Origin: MVRV01 sp964469905
GTDB lineage: Bacteria > Desulfobacterota > Syntrophia > Syntrophales > Smithellaceae
Reading direction: 5' to 3'
Length of the DNA: 12,584 nucleotides
Assembly (NCBI GenBank): GCA_964469905.1
Contig: CAYXZW010000073.1
Coordinates: forward strand, 1 to 12,584
Part shown: positions 1-6,354 of the stretch, in pieces
Numbering within the stretch: position 1 is the stretch's first letter
Layout: every line of letters starts with the position of its first letter
Translations under genes and position numbers: made by a program
The notes under the pieces: generated by a model
Database searches by the model: none
What the model saw: the letters and a program-made list of their open reading frames with translations, nothing else
What the model was told of the DNA's origin: nothing

Positions 1-78
1 ACCTCGGAACCCGAGCGCTACGCCGCTTACACGCGTGAATACCTGGGCTGGGGCGCATTCGCTCTGATGACGCGGTAA
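1..78 (+). CDS. C-terminal tail of an unidentified protein (5' end outside window)
   Basis: Frame 1 is open from the first base and ends in a tandem stop, TAA TGA, at 76-81. The 25 visible residues end in YLGWGAFALMTR and are rich in Tyr, Arg and aromatic residues, which reads like a real protein terminus and not random translation. The start and any domain lie outside the window, so I cannot name it. The attC-like site begins about 45 bp after the stop, so this could be the 3' end of an integron cassette gene, but that is inference. An open run of 25 codons is not rare by chance in DNA of this composition, hence the modest confidence. Confidence 0.45.
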   Translation, partial: TSEPERYAAYTREYLGWGAFALMTR

Positions 79-124
79 TGAGGGGATTACCGGGCGACTC
101 AGAAAGTGAAGAAAGTCCAATCAT

Positions 125-181
125 GCTTAGCTCAATCAAGACGAAGCCGCTCAGCGGCACGGCTTAATTCAGGCGTTCGAC
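125..181 (+). other. attC-like integron recombination site (aadA-type), candidate
   Basis: The central part is a hairpin at 144-165, in which aagccgc and gcggc...ggctt pair around a tca loop. Outside it, the left arm (ATCAAGACG, 135-143) pairs imperfectly with the right arm (CGGCTTAATTCAGG), and one G of the right arm is unmatched, like the extrahelical base of attC sites. The right end is GCGTTCGAC: the G^TT crossover triplet is present, and GTTCGAC matches the GTTRRRY core at 6 of 7 positions. The left end GCTTAGC matches RYYYAAC at 6 of 7. From memory, the stretch GCGGC.CGGCTTAATTCAGG is almost the same as in attC sites of aadA cassettes. Both outer boxes are imperfect, and no integrase or attI is in view. 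Confidence 0.55.
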
Positions 182-256
182 AGAGACGAAAAGCAAAAGA
201 CTGTTTTAGCCGAACGGAGCGCATCTCCGTCAGATATTTATGTCCAAGGAGGAAGT

Positions 257-742
257 ATGACCAATTTCAAACCTTCCGCTGAACAGTTGAAAGGTGCTTT
301 GGAGCACATCTATTATGAGATTGCCCAATTAACTGAGAATCATACAGGGACAAACAACATTGCGCTGAGCAATGCAATACTTGAGTCGCGACTTATTCAC
401 GTCAGGGCATTACTGGATTTTTTTCAGAAGTCTTCAAGAAGCGTAATATATGAAAAGGAAATGGATGATGTCATCTCTTTGGATTACGGTTTTGCCCCGC
501 AACGGGTAAATATTCCCCGTATTTATCAGGATAGGCTTAACAAAGACCTGGCCCATCTGACATACTCCCGGTCACTGCGTTTGTCCAAGGATACGCCATG
601 GCCTTATGATCAAGTCATGTTGCCGATTTTAGAACGTTCCAAACAATTCTGTGAGCATTTGATTGCCAACTACTTACCGACAAATTATCCGGAGAAGCTC
701 AATGAATGGCAAACGCTTATAAGCAGGATAAAGATAGTATAG
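257..742 (+). CDS. hypothetical protein, 161 aa, possible gene-cassette protein
   Basis: I do not recognise a characterised family. The protein is soluble, with no signal peptide or membrane segment, and is predicted mostly helical. Recognisable stretches are ILESRLIHVRALLDFF (about 42-57), DDVISLDYGF (about 70-79) and LNKDLAHLTYSR (about 94-105). I have the impression of a widespread uncharacterised family of about 150 residues with the pattern leucine-rich helix, then NK.LAHLTY.R; a distant HEPN-like helical fold is possible but unproven. The start is supported by AGGAGG at 247-252, four bases before the ATG. The gene sits between an attC-like site and a weaker inverted repeat that overlaps its stop. 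It stands alone, converging on the ATPase gene. A small hairpin (214-230) lies in its leader. Confidence 0.8.
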   Translation: MTNFKPSAEQLKGALEHIYYEIAQLTENHTGTNNIALSNAILESRLIHVRALLDFFQKSSRSVIYEKEMDDVISLDYGFAPQRVNIPRIYQDRLNKDLAHLTYSRSLRLSKDTPWPYDQVMLPILERSKQFCEHLIANYLPTNYPEKLNEWQTLISRIKIV

Positions 743-762
743 GCATTGAGCTTATGAGCGTT
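712..762. repeat. inverted repeat overlapping the 3' end of the orphan gene; weak attC candidate
   Basis: AACGCTTATAAGC at 712-724 is the inverted complement of GCTTATGAGCGTT at 750-762, with one G-U type mismatch in 13 and a 25-nt spacer. The outer ends read AAC and GTT, as in attC R'' and R' boxes, but the flanking bases fit the RYYYAAC / GTTRRRY consensus poorly (about 5 of 7 on each side), and no extrahelical base is evident. It overlaps the stop codon of the upstream gene, a common place for cassette attC sites. It could equally be a transcription or RNA-stability hairpin. Confidence 0.35.
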
Positions 763-837
763 ATTCGGTTGACCGCCAATACAGCAGTCACCTGCTGATG
801 AGCATTTTATTCAAGACATTATGAAGATAACTTAATC

Positions 838-2475
838 TTATCTGATGCAAACGCTCAGCACTTCCATCAAGTCGGTTTCCCCGGCTGTGACCTTAATTAC
901 GCCACATTGCAGTAGTGTCTCCATGCCTTCATTGATTGCCGTTTTACGAATCGCCGCGATAGATTTGCGGTTGGTAATCAAATGCTTGATATTATCGGAG
1001 GCAATGAGCAATTCAAAGAGCCCCATTCTGCCGCGGTAGCCCATGTTATTACATTCTGCACACCCTTTGGCCCGGTAAAGTTTAAAGTCGTCATTGTAGG
1101 CTATATTCAGTGCGGCAAGTTGTTTCTCGCCGTAGTGATGGGCAAGTTCAGCATATTCCGCAGGGGATGGATGATAAGCTTCTTTGCAATTTTTACACAG
1201 GCAGCGCACAAGCCTCTGAGCAAGTACGCAGAGCAGGGAATCGGCGAAAGCAAAGGGATCTATTCCCATGTCCAGCAGGCGCACTATTGTTTCCGGAGCG
1301 TTATTGGTGTGAAGGGTGCTCATCACCAGATGGCCGGTTGTCGATGCTTCAACACCCATTTTTGCCGTTTCGTAATCACGCATTTCCCCGACCATTATAA
1401 CGTCGGGATCGGCGCGCAGGAAGGACCTCATCGCCGCCGCGAAATCCAGACCGATTTTATGATGTATTTGCAACTGCCGTATTCCCTGTTGAGTAATTTC
1501 TACGGGATCTTCTGCTGTCCAGATTTTGACATTGGGCTTGTTTATCACCTGAAGCGCAGCATGGGCGGTTGTCGTCTTTCCGGAGCCAGTCGGGCCGACC
1601 AGAAGAATAAGACCATAGGGTTTAGTAAGCTGGGCTTTGAAGAGTTTGTATGAATCCTCCGGCATGCGGAGTTCATCGAGGGTCATTATTTCCCCTCTGG
1701 TGAGAAGGCGCAATACCACATCTTCAACATAACCGTGCGTCGGCAAGGTAGCTACCCGCAGTTCGATCTCATCAGCGCCGGGTACCTTGTATTTGATTTT
1801 TCCATCCTGCGGCAGACGTTTTTCGGTGATATCGAGGTCAGCCATGATTTTGATGCGCGAAACAATAGCCGCCTTGTATTCATAAGGAAATGTTTTATAG
1901 GAAATACATTCACCGTCAATGCGAAAGCGAATATTGACCAGCTTATCTTTCGTATCAGGCTCAATATGAATATCGGATGCACGCTTGTCGTAAGCTTCAT
2001 TTATGGCATCGTTGACAAGCTTAACTATACTGACATCCGCTTCCGAGAACCCATTTATACCCTCTTTTTTAGTTTCACCATTTACACCGGCAGAAGAGAC
2101 ATGCTCATCTTCCGGCTCGCCGATGTCATAAAAGTATTCAATAAATTTCAATATATCCTGGCTGGTAGCGCAAGCATATTCGACCGATTTGGTTTTCAGG
2201 ATATTTTCGATCATATCCCGTTTGATGATATTCTGGGGATTGTCAACGATTACTACTATTTTTTCTCCCCTTAATTCCAAAGGAACCCACAATTCCCGTC
2301 GCAAATATTCATAACGCAGATTCTTCAAAAGGTTTTCCGGTACAGGATATTCCCTGTTGAAGGCAACGATATTAACTGTGGCGGATGAATCTGACTTTGC
2401 TTTAACGCCCTGTTTGGGGGGAATATTTTTTTGGCTACTTTTTTCTTCAGGGCATGTATCGATTTTGTTGTTCAT
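838..2475 (-). CDS. GspE/PilB-family secretion or pilus-assembly ATPase
   Basis: This is a hexameric cytoplasmic ATPase that would power type IV pilus extension or type II secretion. An N-terminal MshEN/GspE-N-like region (about 35-120) is preceded by a polar, low-complexity 30-residue leader. The catalytic core shows SDIHIEP (167-173), Walker A GPTGSGKTT (294-302), the Asp box TAEDPVE (320-326), Walker B with DPDVIMVGE (Glu364) and the His box STTGHLVMSTLHTN (378-391). A zinc-binding four-cysteine element is made by C427/C430 and C472/C475. All ATPase motifs are intact, and 545 residues is close to the family length. AGAGGA lies about 9 nt before the ATG. The gene follows the methyltransferase by 21 bp, so they are likely co-transcribed. 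No pilin, PilC, PilT or secretin gene is in view, so PilB versus GspE cannot be decided. Confidence 0.93.
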   Translation of the reverse strand: MNNKIDTCPEEKSSQKNIPPKQGVKAKSDSSATVNIVAFNREYPVPENLLKNLRYEYLRRELWVPLELRGEKIVVIVDNPQNIIKRDMIENILKTKSVEYACATSQDILKFIEYFYDIGEPEDEHVSSAGVNGETKKEGINGFSEADVSIVKLVNDAINEAYDKRASDIHIEPDTKDKLVNIRFRIDGECISYKTFPYEYKAAIVSRIKIMADLDITEKRLPQDGKIKYKVPGADEIELRVATLPTHGYVEDVVLRLLTRGEIMTLDELRMPEDSYKLFKAQLTKPYGLILLVGPTGSGKTTTAHAALQVINKPNVKIWTAEDPVEITQQGIRQLQIHHKIGLDFAAAMRSFLRADPDVIMVGEMRDYETAKMGVEASTTGHLVMSTLHTNNAPETIVRLLDMGIDPFAFADSLLCVLAQRLVRCLCKNCKEAYHPSPAEYAELAHHYGEKQLAALNIAYNDDFKLYRAKGCAECNNMGYRGRMGLFELLIASDNIKHLITNRKSIAAIRKTAINEGMETLLQCGVIKVTAGETDLMEVLSVCIR

Positions 2476-2496
2476 GAAATGAATTCCTCTGAATTA

Positions 2497-3114
2497 TTAT
2501 TTATTTCGTTTCAATATTCCCATTGATTCCACCATCGGCATCTCCTCATACAACCCGGAAGCCACAGCAATTTGATAAACGCGATAGGGTGCCTGGCCGC
2601 CTTTAGCCGGGTCGGAAAAAATGTCATGAAAAACAAGGTAACCGCCGGCAATCACATGTTTTGACCAAATCTGGTAATCGGCGAGAACTGCATCATAGGC
2701 ATGACTGCCATCAATAAAGATAAAACTAAGCGGAGTTTGCCAGGCCTGTCCGATTATTGCTGAGCGGCCGATAACCGGAATTACTGCATCTTCCAGATTA
2801 AAAGCAGCTATTGTTTTGCGGAAAAGCCTTAAAGTATCGATTTTTCCTGTTTCTCTATCCAATAAATCCGGATCAAAATATGCTTCGCCGGGTTGCTGCT
2901 CTTCTGAACCGCAATGATGGTCGATAGAAAATAAAACAGCTCCATTTGATTTGCAGGCATTGCCAATATAGATGGCGGACTTTCCGCAATAGCTGCCGAT
3001 TTCCAGACAGGGGCCTTTTTCACTGGCGGACAGTGCCAATCTGTAGAGGTGATCGGCTTCGCGGTCATCCAAAAAACCTTTAATTTTTGCTACTTTTGAT
3101 TTGTCGATCTGCAA
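2497..3114 (-). CDS. class I SAM-dependent methyltransferase (Methyltransf_24-like), TTG start
   Basis: A Rossmann-fold methyltransferase of unknown substrate. SAM-binding motif I is CLEIGSYCGKS (about 36-46). A SIDHH acidic strand (63-67), FIDGSHAYD (133-141) and FHDIF (162-166) are typical of the Methyltransf_24 group found near glycan or surface genes. There is no ATG before the domain. I chose the TTG at 3112-3114 because AGGAGG lies 8 nt upstream (3124-3129), giving 205 residues. A longer frame reaches a TTG at 3261, but that start has no ribosome site, lies inside an NrdR-like box and precedes the predicted transcription start near 3220; its extra 49 residues are AT-rich and unlike the family. 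It is the first gene of the unit with the ATPase. No membrane segment remains with the short start. Confidence 0.85.
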   Translation of the reverse strand: MQIDKSKVAKIKGFLDDREADHLYRLALSASEKGPCLEIGSYCGKSAIYIGNACKSNGAVLFSIDHHCGSEEQQPGEAYFDPDLLDRETGKIDTLRLFRKTIAAFNLEDAVIPVIGRSAIIGQAWQTPLSFIFIDGSHAYDAVLADYQIWSKHVIAGGYLVFHDIFSDPAKGGQAPYRVYQIAVASGLYEEMPMVESMGILKRNK

Positions 3115-3123
3115 ATTGCGCAC

Positions 3124-3129
3124 CCTCCT
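3124..3129 (-). promoter_or_regulatory. ribosome binding site that fixes the methyltransferase start
   Basis: On the minus strand this is a perfect AGGAGG, 8 nt before the TTG at 3112-3114. No comparable site precedes the more distal TTG at 3261. Confidence 0.7.
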
Positions 3130-3217
3130 CAAAGTCGTGTTTCTTTCATAAACTTCATATACCCAAAAAGCAAGTCGGGATTTTGGTAATATTTTACAAA
3201 TTAATATATTTATTTTC

Positions 3218-3246
3218 TTGATAATAACTATATGTAGTGGTATTGT
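3218..3246 (+). promoter_or_regulatory. sigma-70-type promoter for nrdD
   Basis: TTGATA (3218-3223, 5 of 6) and TATTGT (3241-3246, 4 of 6) are spaced 17 bp apart, and the -10 is preceded by TGG, giving an extended -10 (TGn). Transcription would begin near 3253, about 68 nt before the nrdD ATG. The first NrdR-like box fills the spacer and the second covers the start point, the usual arrangement for repression. Confidence 0.6.
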
Positions 3247-3271
3247 GCGTTTCAACCCCAATATGTAGCGT
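3225..3271. promoter_or_regulatory. tandem NrdR boxes upstream of nrdD
   Basis: Box 1 (3225-3240) contains CTATATGTAG and box 2 (3256-3271) contains CAATATGTAG. Both fit the NrdR consensus acaCwAtATaTwGtgt in its core, with G for A at one position in each. Their starts are 31 bp apart, the three-helical-turn spacing known for paired NrdR boxes. NrdR is the zinc-finger/ATP-cone repressor of ribonucleotide reductase genes and senses nucleotide state. The nrdR gene itself is not in the window. Because the leftward promoter overlaps box 1, the methyltransferase/ATPase unit may also respond. Confidence 0.75.
3227..3255 (-). promoter_or_regulatory. sigma-70-type promoter for the methyltransferase/ATPase unit
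   Basis: On the minus strand TTGAAA (3250-3255) and TATAGT (3227-3232) are separated by exactly 17 bp; each hexamer matches the consensus at 5 of 6. Predicted transcription begins near 3220, leaving a leader of about 105 nt before the TTG at 3114. The -10 hexamer lies inside the first NrdR-like box. Confidence 0.6.
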
Positions 3272-3320
3272 CACCGAGGGGGTAGTTATTTCTTTTTTTT
3301 ATCTATTTTATGGGGGCAGG

Positions 3321-5408
3321 ATGAACACAAAAATCAAAAAGAGAGATGGTCGTTTAGTCAAATTCAACGCGGAGAAAATCACCAACGCCATTGCGAAGGC
3401 CGGTTTCGCCACCGGTGAATTTGATGTTCAGGAAGCCCGTAAGCTGACCATCAAGGTTTTAAATCTTGCCGAAAAATTATTTGACAGTCGGGTTCTTAAT
3501 GTAGAAGAAATTCAGGATATCGTGGAAGAAGTTCTTTTACAGTCATCATACCGCAAGACTACAAAATCATACATTATTTATCGTGATCAACATGCCCGTT
3601 TGCGCGATATCACCAATAAAATGGAAGTTGATCTTGTTGATCAATATCTGAAAAAAGCTGACTGGAAAATAAATGAAAACAGCAATATGGACTATTCGCT
3701 GCAAGGCTTGAACAATTACATTTCCTCGGAAGTCAGCAAGGTTTACTGGCTTAATGAAATCTATACTCCGGAAATTAAAAAAGCACATAATGAAGGAGAT
3801 TTCCATATTCATGACTTGAGTTTGCTTTCTGTATATTGTGTGGGCTGGGATTTATACGATGTGCTTTTGCAGGGTTTCCAGGGTGTTTCCGGCAAGGTGG
3901 AAAGCAAAGCAGCAAAACATTTGCGCAGTGCATTAGGCCAGGTGGTGAACTTCTTTTACACCTTGCAGGGGGAAGCAGCCGGGGCGCAGGCTTTTTCCAA
4001 TTTTGATACCCTTTTAGCTCCTTTTATCCGTTATGATAAGTTGCAATTTGTCGAAGTAAAACAGGCCCTGCAGGAATTTATTTTTAATATTAATGTTCCT
4101 ACTCGAGTCGGTTTCCAGACGCCTTTTACCAATGTCACATTGGATCTTACGGTGCCTAAATATTACTCGGATCAGCATGTGATCATCGGGGGTAAGCCAC
4201 AAAAAGAAACTTACAAAGATTTTCAGGAAGAAATGAATATATTTAACAAAGCCTTCCTGCAGGTTATGGCGGAAGGCGATGCCAAGGGTAGAGTTTTTAC
4301 ATTCCCGATTCCCACTTACAATATTACTAAAGATTTTAACTGGGACGATCCCAATATGCATGATTTGTGGGAAATGACAGCCAAGTACGGTGTTCCTTAT
4401 TTCTCCAACTTCATTAATTCCGATATGAACCCGGAAGATGCCCGCAGCATGTGCTGCCGTTTGCGTATCGACAATCGTGAACTGGAAATGCGGGGCGGCG
4501 GGCTGTTTGGCTCGAATCCTCTGACCGGTTCTATCGGTGTTATCACCATTAACATGCCGCGCATTGCCTACCTGGCCAAATCCAAAAAAGACTTCCTGCA
4601 ACGATTGGAAAAACTGATGGAAGTGGCAAAAGAAAGCCTGGAGACAAAAAGAAAAGTTCTGGAAAAATTTACCCATGGCAATCTTTATCCCTACACGAAG
4701 TATTACTTGCGCAATGTTAATGAGAGATTCAAGGAATACTGGAAAAATCATTTTTCCACTATCGGCCTGGTGGGAATGAATGAAGCCTGTTTGAATTTGC
4801 TGGGAGTCAACATTGCAGCGAAAGAAGGTCAGGCTTTCACCAAACAGGTTCTCGATTTTATGAGAAAAAAGCTTATCGAATTCCAGAAGGAAACCGGAAA
4901 TAATTATAATCTCGAATCGACACCCGCGGAAGGCACTTCCTATCGTCTGGCGAAGATTGATAAAGAAAAATACAATGATATTATTTGTGCCAGTGACGGT
5001 AGAGGGAAACACAAAGAGCCTTTTTATACAAATTCGACTCAATTGCCGGTAAACTATACCGATGATGTTTTTGAAGCACTCGATTTACAGGATGAAATTC
5101 AGGTAAAATACACCGGTGGTACTGTTTTTCATACCTTTGCCGGGGAGAGAATTGATGATCCCCAATCGGTAAAGAGATTAGTTAAAAAGATGTGCTACAA
5201 TTATCACTTACCTTATATAACTTTTACACCCACCTTTAGCGTTTGCCCGTCGCACGGTTATATTAAAGGTGAACAGGAAAAGTGCCCCACCTGTGCTGAT
5301 GATTGCGAGGTTTATTCCCGCGTGGTCGGTTATCTGCGGCCGGTTAAACAGTGGAATAAGGGCAAGCAGGAGGAGTTCGGGTTGAGACAGGAATTCAACT
5401 TCCAGTAA
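3321..5408 (+). CDS. nrdD: anaerobic (class III) ribonucleoside-triphosphate reductase
   Basis: Reduces ribonucleoside triphosphates to deoxynucleotides without oxygen, using a glycyl radical. An ATP-cone allosteric domain occupies about residues 1-92. The ten-stranded barrel follows, with VYCVGWD (Cys173) and SMCCRLRI (Cys378/379) in the places of the E. coli radical-transfer cysteines. The C-terminal metal site has C642, H645, C655, C658 and C662, and the radical loop RVVGY has Gly670. Length is 695 residues, normal for the family. I chose the ATG at 3321, with a purine-rich GGGGGCAGG just before it. The frame extends upstream to a GTG at 3237, but those 28 codons run through the promoter and an NrdR-like box. 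Control is probably by NrdR and by dATP/ATP at the cone. nrdG lies 232 bp downstream, past a palindromic repeat. The reductant subtype is not decided. Confidence 0.97.
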   Translation: MNTKIKKRDGRLVKFNAEKITNAIAKAGFATGEFDVQEARKLTIKVLNLAEKLFDSRVLNVEEIQDIVEEVLLQSSYRKTTKSYIIYRDQHARLRDITNKMEVDLVDQYLKKADWKINENSNMDYSLQGLNNYISSEVSKVYWLNEIYTPEIKKAHNEGDFHIHDLSLLSVYCVGWDLYDVLLQGFQGVSGKVESKAAKHLRSALGQVVNFFYTLQGEAAGAQAFSNFDTLLAPFIRYDKLQFVEVKQALQEFIFNINVPTRVGFQTPFTNVTLDLTVPKYYSDQHVIIGGKPQKETYKDFQEEMNIFNKAFLQVMAEGDAKGRVFTFPIPTYNITKDFNWDDPNMHDLWEMTAKYGVPYFSNFINSDMNPEDARSMCCRLRIDNRELEMRGGGLFGSNPLTGSIGVITINMPRIAYLAKSKKDFLQRLEKLMEVAKESLETKRKVLEKFTHGNLYPYTKYYLRNVNERFKEYWKNHFSTIGLVGMNEACLNLLGVNIAAKEGQAFTKQVLDFMRKKLIEFQKETGNNYNLESTPAEGTSYRLAKIDKEKYNDIICASDGRGKHKEPFYTNSTQLPVNYTDDVFEALDLQDEIQVKYTGGTVFHTFAGERIDDPQSVKRLVKKMCYNYHLPYITFTPTFSVCPSHGYIKGEQEKCPTCADDCEVYSRVVGYLRPVKQWNKGKQEEFGLRQEFNFQ

Positions 5409-5411
5409 TTA

Positions 5412-5534
5412 ACGACCCCGTAAAAAAGCCGGATGCGGCGTTGCGCTACAACCTTCCGTCGCTGCGGCGTATCAATTATACGCCTCACTCCGAAGGCTTC
5501 GCGCGCCTTGCCTGCGGCTTTTTTACGGGGTCGT
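5412..5534. repeat. 123-bp palindromic MITE/REP-like repeat, copy A
   Basis: The ends form a perfect 20-bp inverted repeat: ACGACCCCGTAAAAAAGCCG (5412-5431) against its complement (5515-5534). An inner stem GGCGTAT/ATACGCC surrounds a CAATT loop near 5466-5484. The element begins 3 bp after the nrdD stop. It aligns without gaps to copy B at 7985-8107, by my count about 95 of 123 identical; 35 bases (5479-5513) are identical in a row. It has no coding content and is too small for a transposase gene. Transcribed, it would fold into a long hairpin between nrdD and nrdG, which may attenuate or process the message. From memory, similar repeats are common between genes in Syntrophobacterales; this is not checked. 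Confidence 0.85.
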
Positions 5535-5640
5535 CTTATGTCAGAAATTTTTCGACTTTGCAAGTTCATCATAATTAGGAAAGAATCATAATATTTCTTC
5601 ATAATGTGGATTTACGTCTGGAAGATAGAGGGATAATAGA

Positions 5641-6330
5641 ATGAAAATTGGCGGTTTGCAAAAAGTATCACTTATTGATTATCCGGGATTAATTAGTGCA
5701 ATTGTTTTTTTACAGGGGTGCAATTTCCAATGTTCATATTGTCATAATCCGGAATTGGTGAATCCCCGCTTGTTTGGGCCCTGCATCTGCGAGAGCGATG
5801 TGCTGGCTTTTCTCGCTACACGCATCGGGAAGCTTGATGCTGTGACCATTACCGGTGGCGAGCCGACTCTCCAGGCTGGTTTATTAACCTTTATTAAAAA
5901 AATTAAACAAATGGAATTTGCCGTCAAATTGGATACCAACGGATCGCAGCCGCAAGTGATCAAAGTTCTCTTGGATGAAAAGCTGCTGGATTTTATTGCC
6001 ATGGATATTAAGGCGCCCTGGGAGAAATATGCGAATGTTTCCGGGGTGCTGGTTGATGTTGAAAAAATAAAAGAAAGCGTGAAAAGTATTTTACACGCTA
6101 AGATTCCGCATGAATTCCGCACCACGATTGTTCAATCACAGCTTACTCCCAATGATATTTTAAAAATCGCCACACTGATTTCAGGTACAGGCAAATATGC
6201 TTTGCAGCAGTTTGTTCCGACAAAAACTCTTAATAAAAAATTCCTTAAGGAGAAAAATTATCCGGATATTGAATTACAAAAAATTAAAAAACGCCTTGAA
6301 AAAGAAATTGCCTCTGTTATAGTCAGATAA
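5641..6330 (+). CDS. nrdG: anaerobic ribonucleoside-triphosphate reductase activating protein (radical SAM)
   Basis: A radical-SAM enzyme that places the glycyl radical on NrdD using SAM and a [4Fe-4S] cluster. The cluster motif is C27-X3-C31-X2-C34 in GCNFQCSYCHNP, and the SAM-binding GGEPT is at 72-76. The start MKIGGLQKVSLIDYPG is the signature of the NrdG2-type branch (TIGR02495), which at about 190-230 residues is longer than the E. coli NrdG; 229 residues fits. AGAGGGA at 5627-5633 gives good spacing to the ATG. It lies 232 bp after nrdD with a palindromic repeat between, and 24 bp before the HD-GYP gene, with which it is likely co-transcribed. I saw no convincing promoter or NrdR box of its own, so it probably depends on reading through the repeat. 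Confidence 0.95.
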   Translation: MKIGGLQKVSLIDYPGLISAIVFLQGCNFQCSYCHNPELVNPRLFGPCICESDVLAFLATRIGKLDAVTITGGEPTLQAGLLTFIKKIKQMEFAVKLDTNGSQPQVIKVLLDEKLLDFIAMDIKAPWEKYANVSGVLVDVEKIKESVKSILHAKIPHEFRTTIVQSQLTPNDILKIATLISGTGKYALQQFVPTKTLNKKFLKEKNYPDIELQKIKKRLEKEIASVIVR

Positions 6331-6354
6331 CTTCCCGTTTTAAAAAGGCTGTCC

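Noticed and set aside
782..797. CAGCAG-TCAC-CTGCTG hairpin between the convergent genes as a terminator
   Set aside because: The stem is only 6 bp and neither strand has a T tract right after it, so I do not call it a terminator.
982..2274. Plus-strand open frames antisense to the GspE/PilB gene
   Set aside because: They are shadows of a gene with intact ATPase motifs; no ribosome sites or recognisable motifs.
3237..3320. 28-codon upstream extension of nrdD from a GTG
   Set aside because: The stretch contains the -10 element, the predicted transcription start and an NrdR-like box, and family members begin near MNTKIKKRDG. The ATG at 3321 has its own purine-rich site.
4014..5042. 342-codon open frame antisense to nrdD
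   Set aside because: It lies wholly inside nrdD, whose motifs are complete. The translation is rich in Phe, Ile and His without domains, typical of the complement of a real gene.
5409..5640. Small structured RNA gene or riboswitch before nrdG
   Set aside because: The fold is explained by the palindromic repeat that recurs at 7985-8107; no known riboswitch core (for example cobalamin or cyclic di-GMP type) was recognised by eye.
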